In this document: one piece after another, positions 45,195 to 55,146 of the stretch
Layout of the letters: each line of letters opens with the position of its first letter
How positions within the stretch are numbered: the stretch's first letter is position 1
NCBI RefSeq assembly: GCF_002741055.1
Contig: NZ_CP016809.1
Coordinates: 1,426,001-1,490,000, forward strand
Length of the DNA stretch: 64,000 nucleotides
Direction: 5' to 3'
DNA from: Paenibacillus ihbetae
GTDB taxonomy: Bacteria; Bacillota; Bacilli; Paenibacillales; Paenibacillaceae
Notes under the pieces: model-generated
Database searches by the model: none
What the model saw: the letters and a program-made list of their open reading frames with translations, nothing else
Told to the model about the DNA's origin: nothing
Position numbers and translations under genes: made by a program

Positions 45195-46376
45195 CTAATG
45201 GTCCCTTGCTTCATTCAATATCCGCAACAGCGTGTGACGATTTCGCAGCGTGTGGGCTTCCTGAAGACTTGACTCCAGCAGTGCTCGGTCAACACCGAGC
45301 TCGCTGATGCTGGACGGGCCGCCGGCCTGCTTCAATAGACGGGCAATCTCATCTTGGGCCGGCACGTGCTCAAGCCACTCCCGCGCCCGATGCCGCAGCG
45401 GGTTCCATTCCTTCGGCTCGACGCCCGGAAGGATCCCGTTATCCACTGCATTATGATACAGCCGGGAAATCTCGCCGCAGGCGACGCCCACCTTGGCTCC
45501 ATGCAGCAGCGCACGACGTCCGAGACGCAAATATTCCATTTCCCAGTAATGGGACAAGTGATGCTCTGCGCCCGATGCCGGGTGGGACTGTCCGAACAGC
45601 AGCATGGCGATGCCGGACTCGATCAGCGCCGTCATCAGAGTCCTTATCCCTTCTTCAGACCGCTCGCCGATCGACTCCACATGTCTGACACAGGCTTCAA
45701 GCGCACGCTCTGTAATCATGGCCACCTGATCATTATACGGCTCGTTTCCGGCCAGCGCCGAAAATTTCCAGTCGAACAGCGACGTATACTTGCCGAGCAT
45801 ATCGCCAAAGCCGGCCGCAACGAGCGGCTGCGGCGCACTGGTTAGGATGTCCAGATCCGCGAAGATGGCGACCGGAGCCGCAGCCGGGAAGGTTTGTTTT
45901 ACGCCGCGCACGATGATAGGAGCTCCGAGCGAAGTAAATCCGTCCACCGAAGGAGCCGTCGGCACGGAAATGAACGGCTTGCCGGTGCGGTGGCTCACGA
46001 AGCGCGCAATATCATGAATCGTGCCTGAACCGGCCGCGATCAGGCTGCCCGTGCGCGCCGGCTCCGCTTCAATGAACAGCTGCATGATCGACTGCTCGTC
46101 CGCGACCACATCCCCCTGTTTGTCCGGCTTCAGGAGGCATAGCCTGGCCTCCAGTCCCTCTGCCGCAAACTGCTCCTCCAATATTTTGCCGCAAGCCTCG
46201 TACGTATTCGCATCTACGACAATGATGGAAGGTCCGAGGCCGTTCTCCTTAACGTAACGGGACACTTGAAGAACGGCACCCGCTTCAAGCACCATATGCG
46301 AAAGTCCGCCAAAGCCCGGATTCTGTTCCTTCATCTCGCTGACCAGGCTCTTCGCGTAGCTTAAATGATCCGTCAT
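45195..46376 (-). CDS. araM: sn-glycerol-1-phosphate dehydrogenase (AraM/EgsA type)
   Basis: NAD-dependent dehydrogenase of 394 aa in the iron/zinc alcohol-dehydrogenase superfamily. It interconverts dihydroxyacetone phosphate and sn-glycerol 1-phosphate; in B. subtilis AraM makes the backbone of heptaprenylglyceryl lipids (family knowledge). The nucleotide site is in AAGSGTIHDIARF, the hallmark APSVDGFTS follows, and metal-binding histidines lie in EHHLSHYWEME. The start at 46376 follows GAGGGGAG; a longer frame to 46448 lacks a ribosome site. It is the last gene of araA-R-D-B-M, as araM is found inside the B. subtilis ara operon. Confidence 0.9.
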   Translation of the reverse strand: MTDHLSYAKSLVSEMKEQNPGFGGLSHMVLEAGAVLQVSRYVKENGLGPSIIVVDANTYEACGKILEEQFAAEGLEARLCLLKPDKQGDVVADEQSIMQLFIEAEPARTGSLIAAGSGTIHDIARFVSHRTGKPFISVPTAPSVDGFTSLGAPIIVRGVKQTFPAAAPVAIFADLDILTSAPQPLVAAGFGDMLGKYTSLFDWKFSALAGNEPYNDQVAMITERALEACVRHVESIGERSEEGIRTLMTALIESGIAMLLFGQSHPASGAEHHLSHYWEMEYLRLGRRALLHGAKVGVACGEISRLYHNAVDNGILPGVEPKEWNPLRHRAREWLEHVPAQDEIARLLKQAGGPSSISELGVDRALLESSLQEAHTLRNRHTLLRILNEARDH

Positions 46377-46535
46377 TGCAGCTTCTCCCCTCTCCATTCC
46401 GGCATATCTGCAATATATCTTTATCTCTATACAAGTTGAACAAACCATTGGATGTTAGGGCAAGCACGCAGCATATTCCTGCAAACGCTGTAGGTACCGC
46501 CCTATAAAAGTAGCTGTCACGACAATTACGTCGGT

Positions 46536-48206
46536 TTATTCGGCGGCCTGCTTAATCCGCTTCAACCGCTTCATCACATCGTTCTCGCCGCGTCCGAAAT
46601 AATCATGCAGCTTGCTGTATTCCTGATACAACGAGTCGTACACTTCTACATGCTCGGGGATCGGCTTGAAGGTCTCTTCCTTCACGCGCGCCATATATTG
46701 GGCGGCATCAATGATCGTATCGTAGCCGCCCTGCTCCTTGCCTGCCGCGACGGCCGCAAACATCGCCGCTCCGAGGGCCGGTGTCTGCTTGGAGTCTGCT
46801 ACGATGATTTCGCGGTTGGTGACATCCGCATAAATCTGCATCAGCAGGCGATTTTTCTGCGGCAAACCTCCGCATGCATACAGTACGTCGACATTCACGC
46901 CGTTATTATTGAATGCATCTACGATTTTACGGGTACCGAACGCCGTTGCTTCAAGCAGGGCCCGGTATATCTCCTGCGGCTTCGTCAACAGGGTCATCCC
47001 GAGGATCATCCCGGTCAGATCCGTATCCACGAGCACCGAGCGGTTGCCGTTCCACCAATCGAGCGCCAGCAGCCCGGTCTGGCCCGGCTTGTAGGCCGCG
47101 GCTTCCCGCTCCAGCCATTGATGGACACCGATGCCCTCCTGCGCAGCAGCCTCTTTAACATAAGCAGGGAGCGCTTCTTCCACGTACCATTCGAAAATAT
47201 CGCCGACCGCCGATTGTCCCGCCTCATAACCGAACAGTCCCGGGATAATGCCGTCCTCCACAACTCCGCACATGCCTTCGACCTGCTTCTCTTCCGTGCC
47301 TAGCAGCATATGGCAGATCGAGGTTCCCATCGCCATAACCAGCTTTCCGGGGGTGACCACGCCGACCGCCGGTACGGCCGCATGGGCGTCCACATTGCCT
47401 ACCGCAACGGCAATACCCGGCTTAAGCCCCATCATCTCGGCCATCGCTTCCGTCAATCCGCCTGCGTTGCTTCCGAGCGGAATAACGTCGCCGCGCAGCT
47501 TCGTATCGGTTAAATGCTCGAGCCTAGGATCAAGCGCTTTGAAATACGCCTTGCTCGGATATCCGTCCTGCTTGTGCCAGATCGCTTTATAGCCTGCCGT
47601 ACAGCTGTTGCGGACGATGTTGCCCGTCATTTGGGAGATCACCCAGTCCGTCGCTTCAAGGAACATATCCGCGCGTTCATAGATGGCCGGCGCTTCATCA
47701 AGGATTTGCCATACTTTAGCAATCATCCATTCGGATGAAATTTTGCCTCCGTAGCGAGGAAGGAAGGCTTCGCCCCGCTCCGCCGCGATCCGGTTAATCT
47801 TGTCGGCTTCCGGCTGGGCCGCATGATGCTTCCATAGCTTCACCCAGCTGTGCGGCTCGTCGGCAAGTCCGGGATCGAAGCAAAGCGGCTCGCCCCGTTC
47901 ATCCACCGGGAGCATCGTGCACGCCGTAAAATCAATCCCGATGCCGATCACGTCCGCCGGATCGATTCCCGACTGACGAATGACGGCCGGCACCGATTCC
48001 CGCAAAACCTCGAGATAATCACCAGGATGCTGAAGCGCCCAGTCATGCTCCAGCTTCTTCCCCGAGCCAGGCAATACCTCGTCAATGACGTGATGCCGGT
48101 AAGGCGTAACATGATCGGCGATTTCATGCCCGTTCGCCAGATCGACCAGAACCGCACGGCCCGATTGGGTACCGTAATCGACACCGATGGTATACTTTTT
48201 CCCCAC
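46536..48206 (-). CDS. araB: L-ribulokinase
   Basis: FGGY-family kinase of 556 aa that phosphorylates L-ribulose to L-ribulose 5-phosphate. The N-terminal phosphate-binding strand reads [20 protein letters not shown]. The substrate region has [11 protein letters not shown], and the C-terminal FGGY domain shows [15 protein letters not shown] and [20 protein letters not shown]. The start is GTG 48206, with GAGGAGG seven bases upstream. It lies between araD (213-bp gap) and araM (159-bp gap), all on the minus strand. Length and motifs are complete. Confidence 0.95.
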   Translation of the reverse strand: MGKKYTIGVDYGTQSGRAVLVDLANGHEIADHVTPYRHHVIDEVLPGSGKKLEHDWALQHPGDYLEVLRESVPAVIRQSGIDPADVIGIGIDFTACTMLPVDERGEPLCFDPGLADEPHSWVKLWKHHAAQPEADKINRIAAERGEAFLPRYGGKISSEWMIAKVWQILDEAPAIYERADMFLEATDWVISQMTGNIVRNSCTAGYKAIWHKQDGYPSKAYFKALDPRLEHLTDTKLRGDVIPLGSNAGGLTEAMAEMMGLKPGIAVAVGNVDAHAAVPAVGVVTPGKLVMAMGTSICHMLLGTEEKQVEGMCGVVEDGIIPGLFGYEAGQSAVGDIFEWYVEEALPAYVKEAAAQEGIGVHQWLEREAAAYKPGQTGLLALDWWNGNRSVLVDTDLTGMILGMTLLTKPQEIYRALLEATAFGTRKIVDAFNNNGVNVDVLYACGGLPQKNRLLMQIYADVTNREIIVADSKQTPALGAAMFAAVAAGKEQGGYDTIIDAAQYMARVKEETFKPIPEHVEVYDSLYQEYSKLHDYFGRGENDVMKRLKRIKQAAE

Positions 48207-48419
48207 TTGATTTCCTCCTCAAAGCATAATGTTAAAAAGGTGCTCCTGTTTTGTGCTCATCGTTCTGTTGTCCGCCTGTTGTTTCTTCAATTGAATGAAC
48301 CGTGGTTGAAACAAGCTGTCAAAGGGATCGACGACCCCTAAAAATCTCGCTGCTGCTTTTGTTTCCTCGATCAATTACTTATTAAATCCATAATATTAAA
48401 ATAAAGGCGGGTTCTATTT

Positions 48420-49109
48420 CTACTTTTGTCCGTAATAGGCATTGACGCCATGCTTTCGCAAATAGTGCCGATCCAGCAGCGCTTGATCCATCGGAGGCGT
48501 ATCCGGATTGATCTGCTGCATTCTCGCCGCAATTTTGGCGCACTCTTCGAGCACGACCGCATTGTGAACCGCATTATCCGCATCCTTTCCCCATACGAAC
48601 GGGGCATGGGAATGAACCAGTACCCCCGGTATCCGGTTCGGGTCCAGATCAGCGAAACGCTCGACGATCACGTTGCCGGTCTCGAGCTCATAGTCTCCTT
48701 CAATTTCGCTGCGGGTCATCGGGCGGGTGACGGGAATCTCTCCGTAGAAGTAATCCGCATGGGTCGTTCCATAAGCAGGCAGTGCGCGCCCAGCCTGAGC
48801 CCAGCTCGTTCCCCATGGGGAATGGGTATGCACGATCCCTCCGATCTCCGTAAAATGCCGATAGAGCACCAGGTGGGTCGGCGTATCGGAAGATGGCCGC
48901 AGATGGCCTTCGACAATTTGGCCTTGCAGGTCCAGCACGACCATATCCTCCGCCTTTAACTCCTCGTAAGGGACACCGCTCGGCTTGATGACGACCAGCC
49001 CTTGCTCACGGTCTATCCCGCTTACATTTCCCCACGTAAATGTGACAAGCCCATGCTTGGGCAGCGCCAGATTGGCTTCCAGCACCTGCTGTTTCAAATC
49101 CTCTAACAT
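48420..49109 (-). CDS. araD: L-ribulose-5-phosphate 4-epimerase
   Basis: Class II aldolase-type zinc enzyme of 229 aa that turns L-ribulose 5-phosphate into D-xylulose 5-phosphate. Visible hallmarks are [23 protein letters not shown], the zinc ligands in [15 protein letters not shown] and the second histidine pair in [12 protein letters not shown]. The start at 49109 follows GAGGAG; the frame is open to 49196. A perfect AraR-type palindrome lies 36-47 bp upstream, so araD (with araB and araM) probably has its own AraR-controlled promoter after araR. Confidence 0.95.
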   Translation of the reverse strand: MLEDLKQQVLEANLALPKHGLVTFTWGNVSGIDREQGLVVIKPSGVPYEELKAEDMVVLDLQGQIVEGHLRPSSDTPTHLVLYRHFTEIGGIVHTHSPWGTSWAQAGRALPAYGTTHADYFYGEIPVTRPMTRSEIEGDYELETGNVIVERFADLDPNRIPGVLVHSHAPFVWGKDADNAVHNAVVLEECAKIAARMQQINPDTPPMDQALLDRHYLRKHGVNAYYGQK

Positions 49110-49144
49110 GAACAACCGCTCCTCTCTATATTTGAAAAATATAG

Positions 49145-49156
49145 TTGTACGTACAA
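49145..49156. promoter_or_regulatory. AraR box before araD
   Basis: TTGTACGTACAA, a perfect 12-bp palindrome matching the AraR operator core (TTGTACGTACAA in B. subtilis). It is between araR and araD, overlapping the likely araD promoter. The same 12-mer occurs at 52003. Confidence 0.85.
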
Positions 49157-49202
49157 GTTGGCGAGCACCGGTCCGATTACTCGGACCTTTGTTCATTTAT
49201 GC

Positions 49203-50312
49203 TCAACTATTCAGTATCTGTCCTGCCGGTTTCATGACGGACTCCCTCTCCACCAGCTGCGGCTGGAAGATCGTATCCTCAATGACGGCGGCCTCCTCAA
49301 TCATGCTGATCAGCTGACTGGCAGCCATCACGCCCATCTCGGTCTTCGGATGCGTCAATGTCGTCAATTTCGCTCCCGCTGCCAAGGCGAGCGCCGAATC
49401 GTCAAAGCCGATCACCGATACATCGCTAGGGATATGGTGGCCGCAGCGTCCTGCTGCTTCGATCAGGGCAACGGCCAGCTCGTCGTTGTAGCATACCAGC
49501 CCCGTCGGACGCTGGTCCTGCGGCCGGCTCAGCAGCTGCACCGCCTGCTCGTAGGGGAGCACGTTCCGCTGCTCGGTCGTATAGGTGATCACCCGGTCAG
49601 GCGACACCGGAATGCCGAATTCCCGGTGGGCGCGCAGAAAGCCCTTCAGCCGGTTTACGCCCTGGAGGTCATCCCTTTTAAAGAAGCCGGCAATCCGGGT
49701 GTGGCCCTTCTCGATCAGGTGGCGGGCAGCCTTATAGCCTCCGGCCTCGTCATCCACTTTCAGGCACGGGCATTCGAGCTCCTGATACTTCTCGTTGATC
49801 ATCAGAAACGGAATCCCTTTCTCCTGCAGTGACAAAAAATAACCGAGGTTCGGGTTGCCTTCCGCACTCTTGGTCGGCTCGATGATCAGCCCGCTGAGCG
49901 GCTGGCTTGTCATCAGCTGCAGGCTCTCCATCTCCTTCTCCTTGTTGTTGTCCGTGCTTGCCAGCAGGAGGCGGTAGCCTCTGCTGCGAAGCTCGGCTTC
50001 CGCCCCGCGGACAATATGCGGAAAGATGTAATCGGAGATGTAGGTTGTGATGATGCCGATCGTCTTCACCTGCTCGCTGCCGTGCCGCTTGGGATTTTTC
50101 GCGAACGTCCCCTTGCCCTGAATTCGCTCAAGCCAGCCTTCCTTCTCCAGCTCGCCGAAGGTTTGGCGGACCGTTTGCCGGCTGACGCCGAACTGATCGG
50201 CGATCTCATGCTCCGAGGGCACCTGCTTCCCCGGCTCCAGCCTGCCCGATTCGAACCAGGACAGCAGCTCGTTCTTCAATACAATATATTTGGGTATCCG
50301 TCTGTTATTCAT
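49203..50312 (-). CDS. araR: arabinose repressor AraR (GntR HTH + LacI-type sensor)
   Basis: Repressor of 369 aa. The N-terminal 70 residues are a GntR-type winged helix (VPSEHEIADQFGVSRQTVRQ, EKEGWLERIQGKGTF). The rest is a LacI/periplasmic-binding-type sensor for L-arabinose (IGIITTYISDYIFPHIVRG, VIGFDDSALALAAGAKLTTL). This chimeric layout is specific to AraR. Two adjacent ATGs (50315, 50312) follow AGAGGTGA; the second has better spacing. It lies inside the ara operon between araA and araD, with AraR boxes before both neighbours, so it is probably autoregulated through the araA promoter. Confidence 0.93.
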   Translation of the reverse strand: MNNRRIPKYIVLKNELLSWFESGRLEPGKQVPSEHEIADQFGVSRQTVRQTFGELEKEGWLERIQGKGTFAKNPKRHGSEQVKTIGIITTYISDYIFPHIVRGAEAELRSRGYRLLLASTDNNKEKEMESLQLMTSQPLSGLIIEPTKSAEGNPNLGYFLSLQEKGIPFLMINEKYQELECPCLKVDDEAGGYKAARHLIEKGHTRIAGFFKRDDLQGVNRLKGFLRAHREFGIPVSPDRVITYTTEQRNVLPYEQAVQLLSRPQDQRPTGLVCYNDELAVALIEAAGRCGHHIPSDVSVIGFDDSALALAAGAKLTTLTHPKTEMGVMAASQLISMIEEAAVIEDTIFQPQLVERESVMKPAGQILNS

Positions 50313-50343
50313 CATTCACCTCTAGCCTTACGCACTCATGATA

Positions 50344-50377
50344 CCGGAATCAATCCTTTATTCATTGATCATTCCGG
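50344..50377 (-). promoter_or_regulatory. hairpin between araA and araR
   Basis: CCGGAAT(CAAT) and (ATTG)ATCATTCCGG pair imperfectly in the 122-bp gap. There is no T-run. It may lower araR expression relative to araA. Weak evidence. Confidence 0.4.
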
Positions 50378-50434
50378 AGCTATCTCGTTATTGTAACACA
50401 GGCCAGGGCATTACTGACAGAACCCGAAACCCGC

Positions 50435-51922
50435 TTAGCGAAGACGATAGGCAGCTTCGCTCCAGCGGAGTTCATTTTTAAACCGGGCCAGGCTTGTGTC
50501 TTTGTCAATGATAACCGCTTCAATACCGGCCATCTCCGCCCAGTCGCTCAGCTGCTCGGACGTGATCGCGTAAGAAAGCACCGTATGATGCGCGCCGCCG
50601 GCCAAAATCCAAGCCTCTGCCGATTCCCGAAGCGACGGCTGCGGCTTCCACAATACGCGGGCTACAGGCAGCTTCGGCATCGGCTTCTCCACTTTGACGC
50701 CGTCCACGACATTGACGAGAAGGCGGAATCGATGGCCGAGGTCGACGAGCGATGCATTCACGGCCGGACCGTCCTGGCCGTTGAATACGAGACGGGCCGG
50801 GTCGGCTTTTCCGCCGATACCGAGCGGATGTACCTCAACCGATGGCTTATCGAGCGCGATGGTAGGACATACCTCCAGCATGTGGGATCCGAGAATCATA
50901 TGGTTACCCGGCTCGAAATGATAGGTGTAGTCCTCCATAAAGGAAGTGCTCTTATTGCCCGCAAGGACCTTCAGAACTCGGGTCAACGCCGCCGTCTTCC
51001 AGTCGCCTTCGCCGCCGAATCCGTAGCCTGCTTCCATCAGTCTCTGTACGGCTAAGCCGGGAAGCTGCTCCATGCCGTGCAAATCCTCGAATGTCGTCGT
51101 GAATGCGCCAAATCCGCCCTCTTCGAGGAAGCGACGCAAACCGATCTCGATGCGGGCTTGATAAGCGATGGAATCGCGGACCGGACCGTCAGAGAGCCCT
51201 TCCTTCGTGATGGAGTACTGCTCCGCATATTCGTTCAGCAGCGCCTTCACTTCATCGTCGCCGACTTGATTCATCGCATGAACCAGATCGCCGATGCCAT
51301 AGCCGTTGACGGACCATCCAAGCTTAATTTGCGCTTCGACCTTATCCCCCTCGGTCACGGCAACTTGGCGCATGTTATCGCCAAAGCGGGCAACCTTCAG
51401 TCTGCGGCTCTCTGCATAAGCGGCAGCCGTTCGCATCCAGCCCGCGATCGCGCCGCGAACCTCGCCGTCCTCCCAGTGGCCGACAACGACCTTGCGGGCG
51501 ATGCCGAGACGTGCTCCGATATGGCCGTATTCACGGTCTCCGTGCGCGGACTGGTTCAGGTTCATGAAATCCATGTCGATCGTTTCCCAAGGAATATCGC
51601 GGTTGAATTGGGTGTGGAAATGAAGAAGCGGCTTCTGCAATTGGGACAAGCCGGCGATCCACATTTTCGCAGGGGAGAATGTGTGCATCCAGGTCATGAT
51701 CCCTGCACAGGTCTCATCATTGTTGGCCTCGAGAATCAAATGGTATATCTCATCCGGTGTCGTTACGATCGGCTTGAACACGATAGGGTACGGAAATACC
51801 GGATCCTTGCCAAAATCGGCGGCTACGATGCGGGAATGCTCTGCAACCTGTTCAAGCGTCTCCGGTCCGTATAAATGCTGGCTGCCGGTAACGAACCAAA
51901 AAGTATGCGGTTTCAACTTCAT
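50435..51922 (-). CDS. araA: L-arabinose isomerase
   Basis: Converts L-arabinose to L-ribulose in the cytoplasm, the first step of the pathway. The 495-aa protein has the family opening [19 protein letters not shown], the loop [19 protein letters not shown], metal-ligand Glu and His residues in [19 protein letters not shown], and [14 protein letters not shown]. Length is typical. The start at 51922 follows ACAGGAGG. It is the first gene after the AraR-controlled promoter at 51961-52014. Confidence 0.96.
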   Translation of the reverse strand: MKLKPHTFWFVTGSQHLYGPETLEQVAEHSRIVAADFGKDPVFPYPIVFKPIVTTPDEIYHLILEANNDETCAGIMTWMHTFSPAKMWIAGLSQLQKPLLHFHTQFNRDIPWETIDMDFMNLNQSAHGDREYGHIGARLGIARKVVVGHWEDGEVRGAIAGWMRTAAAYAESRRLKVARFGDNMRQVAVTEGDKVEAQIKLGWSVNGYGIGDLVHAMNQVGDDEVKALLNEYAEQYSITKEGLSDGPVRDSIAYQARIEIGLRRFLEEGGFGAFTTTFEDLHGMEQLPGLAVQRLMEAGYGFGGEGDWKTAALTRVLKVLAGNKSTSFMEDYTYHFEPGNHMILGSHMLEVCPTIALDKPSVEVHPLGIGGKADPARLVFNGQDGPAVNASLVDLGHRFRLLVNVVDGVKVEKPMPKLPVARVLWKPQPSLRESAEAWILAGGAHHTVLSYAITSEQLSDWAEMAGIEAVIIDKDTSLARFKNELRWSEAAYRLR

Positions 51923-51960
51923 GATTATAACGCCTCCTGTTATGAGTGCTGTTTAGCTAA

Positions 51961-52014
51961 CTTGTACATACCTATAATTATAATCGTTTTAATATCACCT
52001 AATTGTACGTACAA
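51961..52014 (-). promoter_or_regulatory. araA promoter with paired AraR boxes
   Basis: A perfect AraR palindrome TTGTACGTACAA (52003-52014) and a half-conserved box TTGTACATACC (51962-51972) flank a TATAAT -10 (51977-51982, minus strand). Box centres are about 41 bp apart, close to four helical turns. In B. subtilis two in-phase AraR operators at the araA promoter bind cooperatively; the spacing here matches that design. Confidence 0.85.
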
Positions 52015-52074
52015 GTTGATTTACTCACATTCTACCCGTGCTTATCATAAATAGCAAGCAGAATTTATACAAAA

Positions 52075-52123
52075 AGAGGCTGAAGCAGGCACAGCATTGC
52101 TCTCATTGCCTGAATCAGCCTCT
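52075..52123 (-). terminator. terminator of the glycerophosphodiesterase gene
   Basis: AGAGGCTGA(AG)CAGGCA pairs with TGCCTGAATCAGCCTCT (15 of 17 positions). On the minus strand it is followed by TTTTTG. It separates the gene at 52217 from the ara operon. Confidence 0.85.
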
Positions 52124-52216
52124 ATGATTTTCGATCTGTCCAGCTTCAGCAGCCGGAGCCCGGCTTTCATTTCCTAATCATCACGCAGCGTTTTGCTAGT
52201 TTTCAAAAAAATAACC

Positions 52217-53116
52217 TCAGCTTCTTGCCCGATGATTCAGATAAGATACCGGCACCCTGTCCGGATAGTCCGTTATAATCCCATCGACTCCGCTCTCCAT
52301 CAGAAAGGGGATTTGCAGCACATCCCGAATCGTCCAGACGAAGGTCTTCATTCCGGCTTCATGTATTTTCCGGATTAATGACCTGGACACCAGCTTAACG
52401 GAGACGTTAATGTAGCCGGCAAAGCTGCTGAATTCCTGCAGCCGCTCCTTCGAAAGCTCCTTCGAGCTGGTAACGACGATGCCAAGCGGCACTTCCGGCA
52501 TCAGCGCGTGAAAGCGGCGGAGAGAATCCGTGTCTGCCGATTGGACCATAATCATCCGCGAGACATCCTGCGGGCGGCTTGCTCCCGGCGCCTTCCGCTT
52601 CAACACATCGGCAACCTTCTCTTCGATTCCGGGATACCGGGAAGGAAGCTTGAGCTCAATTAACAAACCGATTTCCCCGCCGAAGCGCTCCACGACTTCC
52701 TCCAGCGTCGGGATCGTCTCTCCCGAATAATCCGTATGATACCAGGCTCCGACATCCAGCGACTTCAGCTCCTGCAGGGACAACGCTCCCACTTCGCCCC
52801 GGCCGTTGCTGGTCCGTTCCACATCGCTGTCATGGATGATAACTGCATGTCCGTCCCGACTAAGCTGCACGTCCAGCTCCAGCATATCCGCCCCCATATC
52901 GAATGCCTTCTGGAAGGACGCCATCGTGTTCTCAGGAGCGTAGCCCGAAGCCCCGCGATGCGCAATATTCACCCAGTCGCCGCTGAGCTCTTCTCTCCAT
53001 TCGCTCCGAACATCCGCCGATGCCAGGGTATGCGGCGGCTCCCGCAGCGATGCTGCAGCAGGACGCAAGCTGCTAAAGGCCAGCAATACCGCCAGAATAA
53101 CCATGCACTTTTTCAT
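52217..53116 (-). CDS. secreted glycerophosphodiester phosphodiesterase (GDPD)
   Basis: Hydrolyses glycerophosphodiesters, such as deacylated phospholipids or teichoic-acid fragments, to glycerol 3-phosphate and an alcohol. The signal peptide (about 1-23, ending in AAA) is followed by the GDPD barrel: catalytic NIAHRGASGYAPENTMASF, metal ligands in MLELDVQLSRDGHAVIIHDS, then LLIELKLPS and VDGIITDYPDRV. The 299-aa length is normal. The start at 53116 follows AGAGGTGA by about 11 bases. It is a single-gene unit divergent from kduI. Confidence 0.9.
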   Translation of the reverse strand: MKKCMVILAVLLAFSSLRPAAASLREPPHTLASADVRSEWREELSGDWVNIAHRGASGYAPENTMASFQKAFDMGADMLELDVQLSRDGHAVIIHDSDVERTSNGRGEVGALSLQELKSLDVGAWYHTDYSGETIPTLEEVVERFGGEIGLLIELKLPSRYPGIEEKVADVLKRKAPGASRPQDVSRMIMVQSADTDSLRRFHALMPEVPLGIVVTSSKELSKERLQEFSSFAGYINVSVKLVSRSLIRKIHEAGMKTFVWTIRDVLQIPFLMESGVDGIITDYPDRVPVSYLNHRARS

Positions 53117-53346
53117 ATCGATTGAATCACCTCTGCCCCGATCGGTCCGAAGGCCGTATCCGTCCTCATGCGCGTTTTTGAAAACTCTTGATATTAGTAG
53201 TTCCCTGCCATTTCACGTTTCAATCGAACCGGCTTGGTCATTTTCCAAAAAGGCTTCTCCACCCGCTGTCTGCCGCACTTTCCCATAAGATTTTTGGCTG
53301 AATGAATCGCAGCTCATGTGCATTTTCTATTTTATGTCTTGTAAAA

Positions 53347-53381
53347 TGAACGTAAATGGAGTAAGTTGAACATATATGAAC
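53347..53381. promoter_or_regulatory. helically phased TGAAC half-sites before kduI
   Basis: TGAAC occurs at 53347, 53367 and 53377, i.e. at spacings of 20 and 10 bp, on one helix face in the 308-bp gap between the GDPD gene and kduI. The last site is 44 bp before the kduI start. It could be the operator of the DeoR-type regulator encoded next. Otherwise the gap holds no gene. Confidence 0.45.
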
Positions 53382-53424
53382 GCGATATTGTTTTTTTACT
53401 ATGATTACGAGGAGAGATGAAGAA

Positions 53425-54258
53425 ATGGAAAGAAGATATGCCTCACATCCGAATGAAGTTAAACAGTTTGATACCGAACGGCTGCGGAAGGAGTTTCACA
53501 TCCCGGTTTTATTCAAGCCGGATGAATTGGAGCTTGTCCTTACGCATGAGGATCGCTTGATAATCGGCGGCGCTGCTCCGGTACACAAGCCGGTGAAGCT
53601 GGATACGGACATGAAGGAGCTGGGCGTATCCTTCTTCCTTGAGCGGCGCGAGCTCGGCATTATCAACATCGGAGGAGCTGGAAGCGTTGCCGTTGACGGC
53701 ACGGAGTACCCGTTAAACAACAAAGAATGCCTTTACGTCGGCATGGGGGCAGAAGAAGTCATTTTTACAAGCAACGATCCGGGGAACCCGGCTAAGTTCT
53801 ACCTGAATTCGGCTCCGGCTCACCAGTCATTCCCGACGGCTAAAGCGACGCTTGAGGAAGCCGATTCCAGCGCGCTTGGCGATATTAAAAATTCCAACGA
53901 CCGCGTCATCTATCGTTTTATTCATCAGAAGGGCATTCAAAGCGCCCAGCTCGTCATGGGCATGACTCTGCTGAAGGAAGGCAATATGTGGAACACGATG
54001 CCTGCCCATACGCATCCGCGCCGCATGGAGGCTTACTTGTATTTCGATTTGCCGGAGGACGCGGTCGTCATTCATCTGATGGGAGAGCCTTCCGAAACAA
54101 GACATATCATCATGCGCAACGAGCAGGCGGTGATCTCCCCTAGCTGGTCGATTCACAGCGGTGTCGGCACAAGCAACTATACCTTTATTTGGGGAATGGC
54201 AGGAGATAATAAAAGATACGATGATATGGACCCTGTGTCCATGAAGGATTTAAAATAG
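53425..54258 (+). CDS. kduI: 5-keto-4-deoxyuronate isomerase (KduI)
   Basis: Isomerises 5-keto-4-deoxyuronate, formed from unsaturated galacturonate, to 2,5-diketo-3-deoxygluconate in pectin breakdown. The cupin protein of 277 aa shows the zinc site in MPAHTHPRRMEAYLYFDL (two His and Glu) and a further His in SWSIHSGVGT. The start at Met 53425 follows GAGGAGAG; an ATG at 53401 is in frame but precedes that ribosome site. It is the first gene of kduI - DeoR regulator - kduD. Confidence 0.95.
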   Translation: MERRYASHPNEVKQFDTERLRKEFHIPVLFKPDELELVLTHEDRLIIGGAAPVHKPVKLDTDMKELGVSFFLERRELGIINIGGAGSVAVDGTEYPLNNKECLYVGMGAEEVIFTSNDPGNPAKFYLNSAPAHQSFPTAKATLEEADSSALGDIKNSNDRVIYRFIHQKGIQSAQLVMGMTLLKEGNMWNTMPAHTHPRRMEAYLYFDLPEDAVVIHLMGEPSETRHIIMRNEQAVISPSWSIHSGVGTSNYTFIWGMAGDNKRYDDMDPVSMKDLK

Positions 54259-54306
54259 AGAGGATATGCTCCATATCCATTCTTATGACGGAAGAGTTGA
54301 GGCTTT

Positions 54307-55056
54307 ATGAACCCGCTGCGGCGTTATGAAAAAATCATGGAATACCTTCTGACCTACAAGGAAGTAACCGTGGCCGATTTGAGCCGCCAGCTTGAGGTCA
54401 GCGGCAAAACGATCCGCGAAGATCTGACAAAGCTGGAGGAGCAAGGACTGATCGTGCGCGTGCACGGTGGAGCCGTGCTGGCCCAGAGCGATCAGTTCGG
54501 GATTTTGCCTTCAAGGGAGCCCCTTGCCAAGCATGCGGATGAGAAATCCGAGATTGCGGACAAGGCCTTGGCTCATATACAGGGAGGCGACATCATCGCA
54601 CTCGATGGAGGCAGCACGACATTGGAAATCGCCCGCAAGCTGGGGGATACCGAACTGACGGTCGTTACCAATGACGTCTATATTATCAGCGAGCTGGCTT
54701 CTAAGAGCAGCATCCGTCTCGTCGTACCGGGCGGATACCGCGTTCGGAACATGCTTGCCGGCCCCGAAGGCGTAGCGTATGTGAAGCAGCTGAACATACA
54801 GAAGGCGTTCATCTCGGCAACCGGTGTCCATCTCGATCACGGGCTGTCGATATATACAGGTGATCTGATCGCCTTTAAACGGGCTTTGATCGACACCTCG
54901 ATCGAGGTATACGCGGTTGTCGACCATCACAAATTCGGCCAAACGGCGCTCCGCACATTTTCCACGCTGCATGAGCTTTCCGGGATCATTACCGATAAGG
55001 GCTTGCCGGGAGAAACGTACAGCCGGTACACTGCCGCAGGCATCAAACTGGAATAG
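54307..55056 (+). CDS. DeoR-family transcriptional regulator
   Basis: Sugar-phosphate-responsive repressor of 249 aa. The N-terminal DeoR helix-turn-helix (about 1-55: VTVADLSRQLEVSGKTIRED, then GLIVRVHGGAV) is followed by the DeoR sensor domain (IALDGGSTTLEIARKL, LTVVTNDVYII, AFISATGVHLDHGLSIYTGD). It sits between kduI and kduD with short spacers, so it probably controls these pectin genes in response to a keto-deoxy-gluconate-type inducer (inference). The ATG at 54307 has a GAGG four bases away. The TGAAC half-sites before kduI are the nearest candidate operator. Confidence 0.9.
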   Translation: MNPLRRYEKIMEYLLTYKEVTVADLSRQLEVSGKTIREDLTKLEEQGLIVRVHGGAVLAQSDQFGILPSREPLAKHADEKSEIADKALAHIQGGDIIALDGGSTTLEIARKLGDTELTVVTNDVYIISELASKSSIRLVVPGGYRVRNMLAGPEGVAYVKQLNIQKAFISATGVHLDHGLSIYTGDLIAFKRALIDTSIEVYAVVDHHKFGQTALRTFSTLHELSGIITDKGLPGETYSRYTAAGIKLE

Positions 55057-55146
55057 CATTGCTTCGCATTGGTCTCTCTTCTGTTTAGCCGATTGCCTAG
55101 CTGATGCAAGTTAAAAAATTGGACGGGAAAGGAGATTCAACTGCAC

